Positions 26,597 through 37,473 of a DNA stretch of 64,000 nt are shown here, one piece after another. Under the pieces are notes generated by a model. It was not told the DNA's origin and did no database searches. It saw nothing but the letters and a program-made list of their open reading frames with translations. Position numbers and translations under genes: made by a program. The DNA lies in contig CAKQCV010000005.1 in NCBI GenBank assembly GCA_934217675.1, positions 21,263 through 85,262 on the forward strand, read 5' to 3'. How positions within the stretch are numbered: the stretch's first letter is position 1; the number at the start of each line of letters is the position of its first letter. This stretch comes from an uncultured Prevotella sp. Lineage in GTDB: Bacteria > Bacteroidota > Bacteroidia > Bacteroidales > Bacteroidaceae.

Positions 26597-27160
26597 TTAC
26601 TTTCTATATATTCCTCTAACAGGTTTTTCTGCGTCTTTCTTACTTATCTTTGCCGGTGCATAACGATAGTCATAATAGTTGTCGTACCCCCATCCGTTCC
26701 AGTTGTAGTCGTTCCAATCATCATAATAGTCTGACGTCTTCACAAGCTTAAAATACACAGGATCATTATATCCGTCATCAATATATCCAGTGAAATACCT
26801 TCCGTTCAACCTATAGTCGGATATATAATAAGTAACTCTCTCCGAGCGAGAATAAATCTGTATTTCGCCGTTGACAACTCTCCAGTCTATGTAACTTGCA
26901 AAATAATCCCAAGGAGCATTGCTGTAGTAGTCTACCCATCTGCCAGTGCCCTGTGCATATCTGTACGGATCTTGGTCAAACTGCAGCACAGACATGCTCG
27001 ACTTGTATATCTGTCCATTCACAGTGCTCTGCATATACATGTTGCCCTGCCATTCTCCGGCAAGCGTATAGGCTATATCATCATCCTCATCACATCCCGT
27101 CAGCGTGAACGTGGTCATTGCCATTATCAGCATAACTAATATCGTGTGTAACTTTTTCAT
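26597..27160 (-). CDS. Small tyrosine-rich lipoprotein of unknown function
   Basis: 187 aa. Lipoprotein signal MKKLHTILVMLIMAMTTFTLTGC with Cys23 and an acidic DEDDD after it, as in surface-exposed Bacteroidetes lipoproteins. The body is beta-rich with a WQGNMY start resembling lipocalin-like folds. Residues ~145-170 are strongly Asp/Tyr/Trp-rich (DYYDDWNDYNWNGWGYDNYY), and the tail is basic. No family name is recognised. TATTTTTG at 27212-27219 (minus) is a likely -7 box. Stands alone. Confidence 0.75.
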   Translation of the reverse strand: MKKLHTILVMLIMAMTTFTLTGCDEDDDIAYTLAGEWQGNMYMQSTVNGQIYKSSMSVLQFDQDPYRYAQGTGRWVDYYSNAPWDYFASYIDWRVVNGEIQIYSRSERVTYYISDYRLNGRYFTGYIDDGYNDPVYFKLVKTSDYYDDWNDYNWNGWGYDNYYDYRYAPAKISKKDAEKPVRGIYRK

Positions 27161-27436
27161 AATTGTTTTATTTAAATTGTTAATAGTCGATGTATTATCT
27201 CTTTACGTCTGCAAAAATACAACAAGCAGAACATTAAAGCAAGCTTAAAACTATAATATTTATAGGGAAATCCCTATATCAAACATTCTTTTCACCTATA
27301 TATGCCCAAAGATATCTATTGGCAAATTTAATAAAAACAAGGCATATTTCTTTTAATTTATTCTTTATTCAGCCAAAAATATATTACTTTTGCGCCATTA
27401 AACAGAAAATAACCAACTAAATGAAAGTTATATATT

Positions 27437-28780
27437 ATGAGAAAAACTTTACTTACAGCAGTTGCAGTATTGGCTGCAAGTAGTGCAATCTATGCACAAT
27501 CAGATAATGGATTTACAGTTATACCATCACCAGCAGACGACAATCTGATAATGTACAGTTTGTCTCCAAATGGAAGATACGTAGGAGGCAACACATTGGT
27601 AACAAATCAGGCAGCTGTTTATGACCTGCAAGACAAGAAATTGACAATCGTTGGCGAGGAAGCACCAGACGGCAGTGCTGATGTGCGAAAAATCGCAGAT
27701 GACGGAAAATTTGTAGCCATGTTCTCAGACACAAACACATGGGGAACCCTTTATTCGTTTTCGGGAGATATTTTAGCAAACTATGGCAACGGTTCACTTC
27801 CTAAGGGACTCACAAAGAGTGGCGATCTCACTGTTGGTGCAATGATGAATGCCGACGGTGCAACATGGAACGCATGCTATTGGGACGGTACAACTCCTGT
27901 ATATCTGCCAGAACCTTCAGAGAAGTGGGCAGGTTGGACTTCACTCGATCCTGACGATCCAAGAACAGTGAACGGAACTTCTGCCGACTTTGTATCTGCC
28001 GACAAATCAGTTATCGTGGGTTATATTATCGACAACATGTCAACATATCCTGCAGCAATATGGCGCCAGAACAAGGATGGCAAAACATATTCTCTTGACT
28101 TTATCTCACATCGCTATTTCGACAACGATTGGGATGGCACTCGCCCTTACGTTATGTTCCAGTCTTCAGCTCTCAGCTCTAACGGCAAATGGATTGCCAT
28201 AACCTTGGCAACAGCCGACGTTAATGGCTTTTCACAGAATTATGGTTTCGGAAGATTTAATGTAGATACAGAAACTCTTGAAACATATCTTTATGATGAC
28301 CAAGCATCAGTAGAAGAAACCTACGCTTCAGGCATTGCCGACGATGGTACTATCATTGGATTTATCAGCAGCTCAGTTGGTGAGCAAGGCGTTATTTGGC
28401 CTGCAGACGAGAAAGCTCCCTCAACTCTTGCTGAGAAATATCCTAATGTTCCTCAATTTGCCGAGTATGATGAAAGTGGACACATGGTTGGCGCTATTTC
28501 TGCTGACGGGCGTTATATTTCTGGATATGGCTATTACTACAGAGGACTTGACACCGACGATGAGTCGGATGATTCTGCTGGTTATGAGTCATACATATTC
28601 GACAGACAGGCAAAGGGAACAACTGGTATAAAGGCAGCAACAACAACCACAAACAAAAATCTCGGTCAAAAGAAATTCACTCGCTATACTCTTGATGGCA
28701 GAAAGGTAAGCAGCCGTATTCCTGGTTTCAATATTCTTAAATTTGGCGATGGCAGAACAGTCAAAACTCTTGAAAAATAA
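27437..28780 (+). CDS. Exported beta-propeller-like protein with C-terminal tag
   Basis: 447 aa. Signal peptide MRKTLLTAVAVLAASSAIYAQ. The body repeats short strands with the pattern SPNGRYVGG, DDGKFVAMF, SADKSVIVGY, SSNGKWIAI, DDGTIIGFI and SADGRYISGYG, about six or seven times, like HAF-type or propeller repeats. The last ~35 residues (FTRYTLDGRKVSSRIPGFNILKFGDG) carry the tag shared by other exported proteins here. TACTTTTG at 27385-27392 is a likely -7 box. Probably extracytoplasmic; the function is unknown. Confidence 0.78.
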   Translation: MRKTLLTAVAVLAASSAIYAQSDNGFTVIPSPADDNLIMYSLSPNGRYVGGNTLVTNQAAVYDLQDKKLTIVGEEAPDGSADVRKIADDGKFVAMFSDTNTWGTLYSFSGDILANYGNGSLPKGLTKSGDLTVGAMMNADGATWNACYWDGTTPVYLPEPSEKWAGWTSLDPDDPRTVNGTSADFVSADKSVIVGYIIDNMSTYPAAIWRQNKDGKTYSLDFISHRYFDNDWDGTRPYVMFQSSALSSNGKWIAITLATADVNGFSQNYGFGRFNVDTETLETYLYDDQASVEETYASGIADDGTIIGFISSSVGEQGVIWPADEKAPSTLAEKYPNVPQFAEYDESGHMVGAISADGRYISGYGYYYRGLDTDDESDDSAGYESYIFDRQAKGTTGIKAATTTTNKNLGQKKFTRYTLDGRKVSSRIPGFNILKFGDGRTVKTLEK

Positions 28781-28795
28781 ATTTTTCTTACCATA

Positions 28796-28846
28796 AAAAA
28801 TCAAGCAGATCAAGCCGTATGGCTCTTCTGCTTGATTTTTATTTTT
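28796..28846. terminator. Bidirectional terminator between convergent genes
   Basis: 14-bp outer stem (28796-28809 with 28827-28840), inner AGCC/GGCT pairing, T-rich on both sides (A-run left, TTTTTATTTTTT right). Confidence 0.9.
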
Positions 28847-28858
28847 TATTCCACTACT

Positions 28859-30778
28859 TTATTCTTCCACATTTTCCACATATTCATAAAGTTTCTTGTA
28901 GAATTGCGTGTGCGACAGCGTTTCAGCATTGCCCATGATTATCAGCTTCATCCTTGCTCTTGTTATAGCCACGTTCATTCGCCTGAGGTCGCTTAAAAAT
29001 CCTATATTGCCATTGTTGTTGGAGCGAACAAGGGATATAATAATAACGTCACGTTCCTGTCCCTGAAAGCCATCAACGGTATTTACGGAAATCAGTCGCC
29101 GGTATGGACGGAAAAATTCTTTCTTCTTTATCTGCTGCCGCAAATACTGCACCTGCGCTCTATATGGCGATATTATCCCCACATCAATGCTTTCATCCAG
29201 AATGCGTTCCTTTCCTATTTTCTCAAAATATTCCTGCAGCTTGTCGAGTGTCAATGCCGCCTCTTTCTTGTTTATCCTGCCAAAGTTCTCGCCAACAAAT
29301 TGCTCATAAGCCTCAATACCAGATGTATCTATCCACATCATGGGACAATCATAGTCAAGTATTCCGCGATATTTCACTTCTGGAGCGGCAACAACCTTGC
29401 CATCATAAAACCATTCGCTTGAAAACTTCATGATTTTCTCATTCATACGGTATTGCATAGTGAGCAAAGTCACTACCTCTGGCTTGTTTTCCACAATTCT
29501 CTCCATCAACGTCTTTGCCAGTCCACCCTTCATAGCCTCAACACTTTTCACAGTTGGTGGCAACTGGCAATGGTCGCCGGCAAGTATAACCCTTGTGGCA
29601 CGCTTCATCGGAATCCAGCAAGCAGCCTCAAGTGCCTGTGCCGCCTCGTCAATAAACAGAGTGGTAAATTTCTGTCCCGTCATTATTCTGTTCGCACTGC
29701 CTACAAGCGTACTTGCTATAACCCTTGCTTCTCCAAACAACTGGGCATTTATTCTACATTCAATTTCCGTGGAACGACTTTTCAGCCGTTCCATTTTCTG
29801 GTGCCAGTTTTCCGAAGTACCCCTTTTTCTGTTGCTTCTCAACTCACGTATAGCTTTTCGTATGCTCCACAGCTCAGGATAATCAGGATGCGACTCAAAC
29901 CTACGCTCGTAGGTAAATGAAAGCATTTTGTCATTGACTCTCGTCGGATTGCCAATCCTCAGAACAGGTACTCCACGGTCTACAAGCTTCTCACAAATCC
30001 AGTCTACAGCCATATTACTCTGCGCACAAACCAGCACCTGATTCTCTCTCTTCAACGTTTCATAGACAGCTTCCACAAGAGTCGTTGTCTTTCCTGTTCC
30101 AGGCGGACCATGCACCACAGCCACGTCTTTGGCTCTCAATACATTGTTGACTGCTAATTCCTGAGCAGAATTAAGCCATGGGAAGCGTATATGATCGAAA
30201 GAGAAAGTCTGTGCCTTCTGCTTTGAATAGAACAAGTCTCGCAGATAAGCAATTCTGTTTCCCTTAGCCCTTATTGCTCTATCAAGAGCTTCAAACATTA
30301 GATGATAACTCGTTTCGTCAAAAAAAAGCTGTATGCCAATTCCGTCGGTGTTCTGAAGTGTTGTAATAACCCCTGCCTTGTCGGGAATTGTGACAACCAT
30401 GCGGTCGGTGTCGGCATAACTCACCACACCTGTCGACAATACATCGAAGTTTTTTTCACCTCCTGACGCTTTTCCCAAGTTTTCTTTATCCGCATTTACC
30501 TTGAAGAAGCAAACAGGCTTGCCAAACTCGAAATTATGCTCAATATCCTCATCGTCAGTTCTGTATACCTCAATAGCAAGTTGGTTTAAGGAGTTGTAAT
30601 AACTTCTGCCAATGCGCACAGGATGCCATGCGTCGCCTCTCTTTATGCGTCGCTCCAAGCCCATTGCCTGCATCTGTTTTTTGAAGTTTTCCCGTTCCTC
30701 GTTATATTCCGTCTGCAATAGAGCCTTCTGCTTGAGCAGACTCATAACAGGATTGTTAATGTTATTATTCTTGTCCAT
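28859..30778 (-). CDS. Superfamily 1 UPF1/IGHMBP2-like DNA/RNA helicase
   Basis: 639 aa from the ATG at 30778 (MDKNNNINNPVMSLLKQKA). The longer frame upstream of it crosses the promoter (30794-30824) and is rejected. Helicase motifs in order: Q-like LNSAQELAV, Walker A GPPGTGKTTT, LFIDEAAQALE (II), GDHCQLPPTV (III), QYRMNEKIM (IV), VNTVDGFQGQERDVIIISLV (V), VAITRARMKL (VI). The N-terminal ~170 residues form the OB-like domain of the UPF1 group. Bacterial relatives act in nucleic-acid maintenance, but the cellular role is undefined. Single gene, leader only ~10 nt. Confidence 0.9.
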   Translation of the reverse strand: MDKNNNINNPVMSLLKQKALLQTEYNEERENFKKQMQAMGLERRIKRGDAWHPVRIGRSYYNSLNQLAIEVYRTDDEDIEHNFEFGKPVCFFKVNADKENLGKASGGEKNFDVLSTGVVSYADTDRMVVTIPDKAGVITTLQNTDGIGIQLFFDETSYHLMFEALDRAIRAKGNRIAYLRDLFYSKQKAQTFSFDHIRFPWLNSAQELAVNNVLRAKDVAVVHGPPGTGKTTTLVEAVYETLKRENQVLVCAQSNMAVDWICEKLVDRGVPVLRIGNPTRVNDKMLSFTYERRFESHPDYPELWSIRKAIRELRSNRKRGTSENWHQKMERLKSRSTEIECRINAQLFGEARVIASTLVGSANRIMTGQKFTTLFIDEAAQALEAACWIPMKRATRVILAGDHCQLPPTVKSVEAMKGGLAKTLMERIVENKPEVVTLLTMQYRMNEKIMKFSSEWFYDGKVVAAPEVKYRGILDYDCPMMWIDTSGIEAYEQFVGENFGRINKKEAALTLDKLQEYFEKIGKERILDESIDVGIISPYRAQVQYLRQQIKKKEFFRPYRRLISVNTVDGFQGQERDVIIISLVRSNNNGNIGFLSDLRRMNVAITRARMKLIIMGNAETLSHTQFYKKLYEYVENVEE

Positions 30779-31080
30779 ATATATATTTAATTGCAAAATT
30801 ACAGCTTCTATATATATCTGCAAAACAAGACGTAAGTTTTTATTTAAAATATACAAGCGTAGATAGTATGATATAGAATTGCAGCCTATCAAAGTGAAAA
30901 TAGAATTTTTATTTACGTATAGGTACCGACAAATTGTTAAAATAGGTTATAATACAAACTTAAAATGTAGTAAACGCTGACTGTTGTTCGTATTATATTT
31001 GTAATTTATCTACTTTTGTAGCTGAAAGAAGAATATAGAAAGTATAAATAGTATTATATAATTACTTAAATATAAACAAT
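30779..31080. other. Divergent promoter region helicase / M16 peptidase
   Basis: 302 bp. Minus promoter at 30794-30824 for the helicase; plus -7 box TACTTTTG at 31011-31018 for the peptidase, giving a ~55-nt leader. Nothing else recognised. Confidence 0.65.
30794..30824 (-). promoter_or_regulatory. Helicase promoter
   Basis: Minus strand TTTG (30821-30824), 19-bp spacer, TAATTTTG (30794-30801). Confidence 0.75.
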
Positions 31081-33927
31081 ATGCAGATTAGAAAACTTTT
31101 CGTGTTTGCAGCTTTGGTAGTAACAGGTGCGGTATCAGTACATGCACAGGAAGCTAACCCAATGATGCAGCCACTTCCTGTAGACCCTCAGGTGAAAACA
31201 GGAAAGCTGGACAACGGATTGACGTATTATGTACGCCACAATGGTTATCCAGAAAAGCGTGTCAATTTCTACATCGCACAGCGAGTAGGTTCTATTCAAG
31301 AAGAAGAAAACCAGCGTGGATTGGCACACTTCCTTGAGCACATGTGTTTCAACGGAACAAAACATTTCCCAGGAAATGGCGTTATAGAATACACTCGCTC
31401 ATTAGGAGTACAGTTTGGTGGCGACCTCAATGCTTATACTTCTATCGACCAAACTGTATATAATATTAATAACGTACCGACAACACGTGGTACAGCTGCA
31501 CTCGACTCTTGTCTGCTGATATTAAAAGACTGGAGCCACGACCTTACTCTCGACCCTAAGGAAATAGACCAAGAGCGCGGTGTCATCCATGAAGAGTGGA
31601 GAATGAGAACATCGGCAAGCAGCCGCATGTTTGAACGCAACCTTGAGAAGCTATATCCTGGCAGCAAATATGGAAAGCGTTATCCTATTGGACTTATGTC
31701 GGTTGTTGACAACTTCAAGCCAAAGGCTTTGCGCGACTACTATGAGAAATGGTATCACCCAACAAACCAGGCAATAATCGTTGTCGGCGATATTGATGTA
31801 GACCGCACTGTGGCAAAGATTAAAGAAATGTTCTCTGACATTAAGAATCCGGCAAATCCTTCTCCTATCGTTGACGAACAGGTACCAGACAATGCTGAAC
31901 CAATTGTTATCGTGGACAAAGACAAGGAAAACCAGATAAACACCGTGCAGCTCATGTTCAAATATGAATCTACTCCTGAGAAAGAAAAAGGATATCTTTC
32001 TTATTTGTTAGAAGATTATATAACAGATTTGGCTTCTCAGATGCTTAATGCACGCTTCAATGAGGCAGCCCAAAAAGCAGACGCTCCTTATGTAGATGCT
32101 GGATGTTATGCAGGAAATTACATCTTTGCCAAGACAAAAGATGCGTTCTCGTTCAGCGCATATCCAAAAGACGGACAGACAGAGGCAACTCTCGCAGCTA
32201 TAACACGCGAGGCTATGCGCGCTGCAAAATTCGGCTTCACTGCTACAGAGTATGAACGTGCAAAGGCTAACTATATGAGTGCTTTGGAAAAGCAGTATAC
32301 AAACCGCGACAAGATTAACAATGATGTGTTTGGTAGGGCTTGTGCAAGCAATTATCTTGAAAACGAACCTTTGCTCTCTATCGAGCAGCAGTATCAGATT
32401 ATGCAACAGCTATCACAGTTTATTCCTGTTGAAGCAGTAAATGAGGTAATGCCACAGCTGATAAGCCTTAGCGATTCTAACGTTGTCATCTATGACACGA
32501 ACACAGAGAAAGAGGGTGTTGTCTATCCTTCAGAGGCTGGATTGAAGAAAGCATACGAGGATGCACGCAACTCTAAGATAGAGGCGTATGTCGACAATGT
32601 TAAGCAGGAGCCTCTAATTGCAACTATGCCAAAGGCTGGTAAAATTGTATCTGAGAAAGATAGTAAGAAGTTTGGATACAAGGAACTTACATTGAGCAAT
32701 GGAGCTCGTGTGCTATTGAAGAAGACCAACTTGAAAGAGGGAGAGGTCTTGATGAGCGGTTCTTCTAAGGGTGGCGCATCTCTGTATAACGTTAATGAGC
32801 GTGTGAACCTTGATATGTTTGACGCTGTTATCAGCTATAGTGGACTGGGCAACTTCAGCAGCACAGAATTGCAGAAAGCTCTCGCCGGAAAAAATGCAAA
32901 TGTTGATTTGCATCTTGGAAAACTGCATGAGTACGTAAGTGGCAACTGCACTCCAAAAGATATGGAGACTATGTTCCAAATGAATTATCTGTATTTCACA
33001 AACATAAAGAAGGATGAGCAGTCTGTAAACACATTGCTTAACCAGTATCGCACAATTCTGAAGAACAAGGCACTGTCGCCAGAAAGCGCACTCCAAGACT
33101 CACTTACATATACTTTGCATTCTCACAGCCCATGGTATACATCCCTTGACGAAAAGGATATAGACAAGGTTAACTATGACCGCATATTGCAGATTGCGAA
33201 AGAGCGTACAGCAAATGCTGCCGACTTTACATTTACTATCGTTGGAAACTTCGATGAGGCTCTCGTGCGCAAATATATCGAGCAGTACATAGCTTCTCTG
33301 CCATCTGTAAAGAAGGGCAAGAAATATGTTCATGAGAACTGGAAAGCATACTCTGTATATGCAAAGGGAAACATTGATAATACATTCTACCGTAAACAAG
33401 AGACTCCAAAGTCTAACATCTATATGTTCTGGTACAACAACAATGTTCCTTTCACACTCGACAACTCTATCAAGGCTGATGCTGCCGGACAGGTTCTCGA
33501 TATGGTATATCTGAAGATTATCCGCGAAGAGCAGAGTGCAGCCTACTCGGCAAGTGCCGGAGGCTTCTCACAGCTTGGTGGCGACACACCATGGACAGCA
33601 ATCTATGGTTACTGCCCTGTGAAACCGGAGAAGAAAGACATCGCAATAAAGATTATGCGCGAGGAGATGAATAATCTTGGAAACAAGGTTGATGCTGATA
33701 TGCTCAAGAAAACAAAAGACTTGATGTTGAAGCAATATGACGATGCCTTGAAGACTAACCGCTATTGGATGAATGTCATAACAGACTTCGATGAGTATGG
33801 TGTTGACAAAGATACAGATTACAAGGCATTGGTTAATGCTCTTACACCTGCTTCTGTGGCTAAGTTCGTAAAAGACAATATCATAGGAAAGAATAGTGTG
33901 AGCGTGATAATGCTTCCACAAGAATAA
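31081..33927 (+). CDS. M16-family zinc metallopeptidase (insulinase type)
   Basis: 948 aa with signal peptide (1-23, ending SVHAQ), so periplasmic or envelope located. Inverted zinc motif HFLEH at residues 83-87 with the downstream acidic ligand in the DPKEIDQERGVIHEEW region. Four M16 domains are present, the C-terminal half lacking the zinc motif, as in pitrilysin-type single-chain enzymes. It likely degrades peptides in the periplasm. Codon use is more restricted than its neighbours. Single gene between its own promoter and a 14-bp-stem terminator. Confidence 0.93.
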   Translation: MQIRKLFVFAALVVTGAVSVHAQEANPMMQPLPVDPQVKTGKLDNGLTYYVRHNGYPEKRVNFYIAQRVGSIQEEENQRGLAHFLEHMCFNGTKHFPGNGVIEYTRSLGVQFGGDLNAYTSIDQTVYNINNVPTTRGTAALDSCLLILKDWSHDLTLDPKEIDQERGVIHEEWRMRTSASSRMFERNLEKLYPGSKYGKRYPIGLMSVVDNFKPKALRDYYEKWYHPTNQAIIVVGDIDVDRTVAKIKEMFSDIKNPANPSPIVDEQVPDNAEPIVIVDKDKENQINTVQLMFKYESTPEKEKGYLSYLLEDYITDLASQMLNARFNEAAQKADAPYVDAGCYAGNYIFAKTKDAFSFSAYPKDGQTEATLAAITREAMRAAKFGFTATEYERAKANYMSALEKQYTNRDKINNDVFGRACASNYLENEPLLSIEQQYQIMQQLSQFIPVEAVNEVMPQLISLSDSNVVIYDTNTEKEGVVYPSEAGLKKAYEDARNSKIEAYVDNVKQEPLIATMPKAGKIVSEKDSKKFGYKELTLSNGARVLLKKTNLKEGEVLMSGSSKGGASLYNVNERVNLDMFDAVISYSGLGNFSSTELQKALAGKNANVDLHLGKLHEYVSGNCTPKDMETMFQMNYLYFTNIKKDEQSVNTLLNQYRTILKNKALSPESALQDSLTYTLHSHSPWYTSLDEKDIDKVNYDRILQIAKERTANAADFTFTIVGNFDEALVRKYIEQYIASLPSVKKGKKYVHENWKAYSVYAKGNIDNTFYRKQETPKSNIYMFWYNNNVPFTLDNSIKADAAGQVLDMVYLKIIREEQSAAYSASAGGFSQLGGDTPWTAIYGYCPVKPEKKDIAIKIMREEMNNLGNKVDADMLKKTKDLMLKQYDDALKTNRYWMNVITDFDEYGVDKDTDYKALVNALTPASVAKFVKDNIIGKNSVSVIMLPQE

Positions 33928-33968
33928 ATCTAAAGATTAGAGCTGTTTTATATAGCAACTATAAAATA

Positions 33969-34007
33969 AAAAGGCGCAACAAGGATTATAGCTTTGTTGC
34001 GCCTTTT
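33969..34007 (+). terminator. M16 peptidase terminator
   Basis: 14-bp perfect stem AAAAGGCGCAACAA (33969-33982) with its complement at 33994-34007, ending in TTTT. Confidence 0.9.
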
Positions 34008-34058
34008 CGTCTTTATACAAAGCGCAATATGCAAACATGAATCCAAAGACAATACAAG

Positions 34059-34109
34059 CGAGCGCAATGAAAGCTTGCTTTCAAATTGCCGAGTGCAGCT
34101 TATCTTATG
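34059..34109 (-). repeat. 51-bp interspersed repeat, copy B (inverted)
   Basis: Reverse complement of 23692-23742 with one mismatch. As in copy A, the TTATCTTNNNNNAAGATAA palindrome lies at the promoter-like edge (34100-34118). Intergenic, between the M16 terminator and the mutS promoter. Confidence 0.85.
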
Positions 34110-34148
34110 TAAAGATAAAGAAGATATTTAAATTAAAACATTATATCT

Positions 34149-34179
34149 TTTGATAATTCCAATGAATAAAGTAATTTTG
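34149..34179 (+). promoter_or_regulatory. mutS promoter
   Basis: TTTG (34149-34152), 19-bp spacer, TAATTTTG (34172-34179); leader ~80 nt. Confidence 0.75.
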
Positions 34180-34265
34180 CATAAATTGTAGGAGTATGCT
34201 TTAATTTATGACATAACTCCAAAAGATGTGAACGTATAAAGAAAAAGCTTTATTCAAGATAATTT

Positions 34266-36893
34266 ATGGCAAAAAAGGATAATGGACTGACGCCTATGAT
34301 GCAGCAGTTCTTCTCGCTAAAGGCTAAACACCCAGACGCACTGCTACTTTTCCGCTGTGGCGACTTCTATGAAACTTATTGCGATGATGCAGTAGACGCA
34401 AGCCGTATACTCGGCATAACATTAACAAAAAGAAATAATAGTGGGAATAAACCATCGACAGAAATGGCAGGATTTCCACATCATGCCCTTGACACATATT
34501 TGCCAAAACTCATAAGAGCAGGCAGAAGAGTTGCTATCTGCGACCAATTGGAAGATCCGAAACTAACGAAAAAACTTGTCAAAAGAGGAATAACAGAACT
34601 TGTTACTCCAGGAGTGGCACTTACTGACAACGTGCTAAACTACAAGGAAAACAATTTCCTTGCAGCCATCCACTTTGGCAAAGGTGCCTGTGGCGTGGCT
34701 TTTCTTGATATTTCAACAGGGGAATTTCTTACAACAGAAGGACCATACGACTATATACAAAAGCTTATTGCCAACTTCCAACCTAAAGAAATTCTCTTTG
34801 AAAGAGGAAAGAAAGCTGATTTCGAAAGATTCTTTGGAACAAAACATTTCACATTCGAACTTGACGAATGGGTGTTCAATGAACAAACGGCAAGGCAAAA
34901 GCTACAGAAACATTTCAATGTCAAAAATCTGAAAGGATTTGGTATCGACCATCTGAAATGCGGTATCGTGGCAAGTGGAGCCATACTGCAATATCTTGAG
35001 ATAACACAACATACTCATATTAGCCATATTACATCAATATCAAGAATTGACGAAGAAAGGTATGTAAGACTTGACAACTTTACTATCCGCTCACTGGAAC
35101 TCACACGCTCTATGCAAGACGGCGGAAGCTCACTTATTGATGTTATAGACCGCACATGTTCACCTATGGGAGCAAGAATGCTAAACCGATGGGTAAGATT
35201 TCCTCTGCGCAATGCTGCCGATATCAATAAAAGGCTTGATGTAGTGGAGGAGTTCTTCAAAGATACAAATCTGAGACAGGTCATTGATGAAAATCTTGAT
35301 GGCGTTGGCGATCTTGAACGTATCACAGCAAAAGTGGCTACGGGAAGAGTAACACCAAGAGAAATAGTGCAGTTAAAGAATGCCTTGCTTGCAATGGTGC
35401 CTATAAAAGAAGCGTGTGCCGCATCTGAAAACAGCATGCTTTCTATTTTGGCTGAGAAAATAGACCCTTGCAAGGAACTTAGCGACAGAATAGAACACGA
35501 AATAGAACCAGATCCACCTCAGCTTGTTAATAAAGGGCACGTAATAAGAAGTGGAGTAGATGAAGAATTGGACAATACAAGAGATATTGCATATAACGGG
35601 AAAGATTATCTTCTGAAAATTCAAGAAAGAGAAACCGAGGAAACGGGAATAAGTAGCTTAAAAATCGGATATAACAATGTTTTTGGATATTATCTTGAGG
35701 TGAGAAATTTACATAAGGACAAAGTGCCTGAAACATGGATAAGGAAACAGACTCTTGCCAATGCTGAGAGATATATCACTCAGGAACTTAAACAATATGA
35801 GGAGCAGATTCTCGGGGCTGAAGACAAAATATTGCAATTGGAAAGTAAACTTTATACAGAACTTGTACAGTCTGCCCAGCATTTTATCCACACCATACAG
35901 ACTGATGCACATATTATAGCACAACTTGACTGCTTGCTGTCATTTGCAAAAGCTGCGGAAGAACACCGATACGTTAGACCGCAAATCTTGCAAGACGATA
36001 TTGTTATAGATATACATCAGGGAAGGCATCCTGTAATAGAAACACAAATGCCTGTGGGGGAGAAGTATGTTCCCAATGACATATATCTCGATGACAAGAA
36101 ACAGCAAATAATGATAATAACAGGTCCGAACATGGCAGGAAAGTCAGCCTTGCTGAGACAAACAGCACTCATAACCCTTATGGCACAAATTGGATGCTAT
36201 GTGCCAGCAGAAAGTGCAAGAATAGGTATCGTGGACAAGATTTTCACACGTGTCGGTGCAAGCGACAACATATCTATGGGCGAATCTACGTTCATGGTAG
36301 AAATGACAGAAGCGGCAAATATACTAAACAACGTAACTCCACGCAGTCTTGTTCTGTTTGATGAATTGGGACGCGGAACAAGTACATACGATGGAATATC
36401 TATAGCATGGGCAATTGTAGAATATCTGCATGAACAACCACGTGCCACAGCAAGAACACTGTTTGCCACACACTATCATGAGCTAAACGAAATGGAAAAG
36501 AACTTTAGCAGAATAAAGAACTACAATGTCAGTGTGAAAGAGGTGAACGGAAAAGTTATTTTCTTGAGAAAACTTGAAAGAGGAGGCTCCGAACATTCGT
36601 TCGGTATCCATGTTGCACAAATTGCAGGAATGCCTAACAGCATTATCAATCGTGCAAATGTGATACTTAAACAACTTGAAACAGACAACAGTGGAGTAGG
36701 AGCTGCAGGAAAGGCTGCAGTAGAGAATATAAGTATGCCAGGTAATGAAGCACAACTAAGTTTCTTTAAACTTGACGATCCTGTTTTGTGCCAAGTTAGA
36801 GATGAAATACTTGACCTCGACATCAATAATCTCACACCTATGGAAGCACTTAATAAACTCAACGATATAAAAAACATCGTAGGAGGAAGATAA
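34266..36893 (+). CDS. mutS: DNA mismatch repair protein MutS
   Basis: 875 aa. Recognises mispaired bases and starts repair. N-terminal mismatch-binding domain with the Phe-Tyr-Glu motif in [10 protein letters not shown] (residues ~29-38); core and clamp in the middle; C-terminal ATPase with Walker [14 protein letters not shown], Walker [17 protein letters not shown] and FATHYHEL. Helix-turn-helix dimer region [16 protein letters not shown]. Full length MutS1. Own promoter; the acetyltransferase gene begins one base after the stop. Confidence 0.97.
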   Translation: MAKKDNGLTPMMQQFFSLKAKHPDALLLFRCGDFYETYCDDAVDASRILGITLTKRNNSGNKPSTEMAGFPHHALDTYLPKLIRAGRRVAICDQLEDPKLTKKLVKRGITELVTPGVALTDNVLNYKENNFLAAIHFGKGACGVAFLDISTGEFLTTEGPYDYIQKLIANFQPKEILFERGKKADFERFFGTKHFTFELDEWVFNEQTARQKLQKHFNVKNLKGFGIDHLKCGIVASGAILQYLEITQHTHISHITSISRIDEERYVRLDNFTIRSLELTRSMQDGGSSLIDVIDRTCSPMGARMLNRWVRFPLRNAADINKRLDVVEEFFKDTNLRQVIDENLDGVGDLERITAKVATGRVTPREIVQLKNALLAMVPIKEACAASENSMLSILAEKIDPCKELSDRIEHEIEPDPPQLVNKGHVIRSGVDEELDNTRDIAYNGKDYLLKIQERETEETGISSLKIGYNNVFGYYLEVRNLHKDKVPETWIRKQTLANAERYITQELKQYEEQILGAEDKILQLESKLYTELVQSAQHFIHTIQTDAHIIAQLDCLLSFAKAAEEHRYVRPQILQDDIVIDIHQGRHPVIETQMPVGEKYVPNDIYLDDKKQQIMIITGPNMAGKSALLRQTALITLMAQIGCYVPAESARIGIVDKIFTRVGASDNISMGESTFMVEMTEAANILNNVTPRSLVLFDELGRGTSTYDGISIAWAIVEYLHEQPRATARTLFATHYHELNEMEKNFSRIKNYNVSVKEVNGKVIFLRKLERGGSEHSFGIHVAQIAGMPNSIINRANVILKQLETDNSGVGAAGKAAVENISMPGNEAQLSFFKLDDPVLCQVRDEILDLDINNLTPMEALNKLNDIKNIVGGR

Positions 36894-36894
36894 T

Positions 36895-37407
36895 ATGGGA
36901 AGAGATGTAAAGGAATTTGTTATCCGTCGTGTAAAAGAGAGTGATGCTTCTTCTATAACACAAATATATAACTACTATATAAAAGAAACAACAGTAACTT
37001 TTGAGATAGAACCCCTTACCGTAGACAACATGCTGCAACGGATAAAAGGAATATCTGCCAAATATCCATACTTTGTAGCCGTAGAGAATGACAATATAGT
37101 AGGATATTGTTATGTACATCCATGGAAGGAACGTGCTGCTTTTTGCCATACTTTTGAGGTAACTATATATATAGATAGCACACATAAGGAAAAAGGACTT
37201 GGAAAGCAGATGATGGAACATCTCGTTGAAGCATGCAAGAACATGGAAGAGTGTCACGTCCTCATTGCAAGCATAACCGAAGAGAACAAAGTAAGTCTCG
37301 CTTTCCATAAACGTATGGGATTTGAGGAAGCATCATTATTCAAGAAAGTTGGGTACAAATTTGACAGATGGCTCGATGTTATAGACATGGAAAGAATCAT
37401 AAAATAG
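36895..37407 (+). CDS. GNAT-family N-acetyltransferase (phosphinothricin acetyltransferase-like)
   Basis: 170 aa. Acetyl-CoA binding region EVTIYIDSTHKEKGLGKQMM with the typical Q/RxxGxG-type loop GLGKQ, then HVLIASITEENKVSLAFHKRMGFEE. The N-terminus IRRVKESDASSITQIYNYYI and the TFEIEPLT segment match the Pat/MddA group, which acetylates amines such as methionine sulfoximine. The actual substrate is unknown. The 1-bp gap to mutS suggests cotranscription. Confidence 0.85.
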   Translation: MGRDVKEFVIRRVKESDASSITQIYNYYIKETTVTFEIEPLTVDNMLQRIKGISAKYPYFVAVENDNIVGYCYVHPWKERAAFCHTFEVTIYIDSTHKEKGLGKQMMEHLVEACKNMEECHVLIASITEENKVSLAFHKRMGFEEASLFKKVGYKFDRWLDVIDMERIIK

Positions 37408-37473
37408 AAGCAATATAAAATTTATTTGTTGCTTAACATGTATAACAATAAAATTTTATAATTTTGCAGCGTT

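Larger units (their letters stand above)
33928..34265. other. Intergenic region with terminator, repeat copy B and mutS promoter
   Basis: 338 bp: terminator 33969-34007, the 51-bp element copy B at 34059-34109 and the mutS promoter 34149-34179. Confidence 0.7.

Noticed and set aside
28859..30892. Longer helicase start at 30892
   Set aside because: The extra 38 codons run through the -33/-7 promoter; the ATG at 30778 begins a family-like N-terminus.
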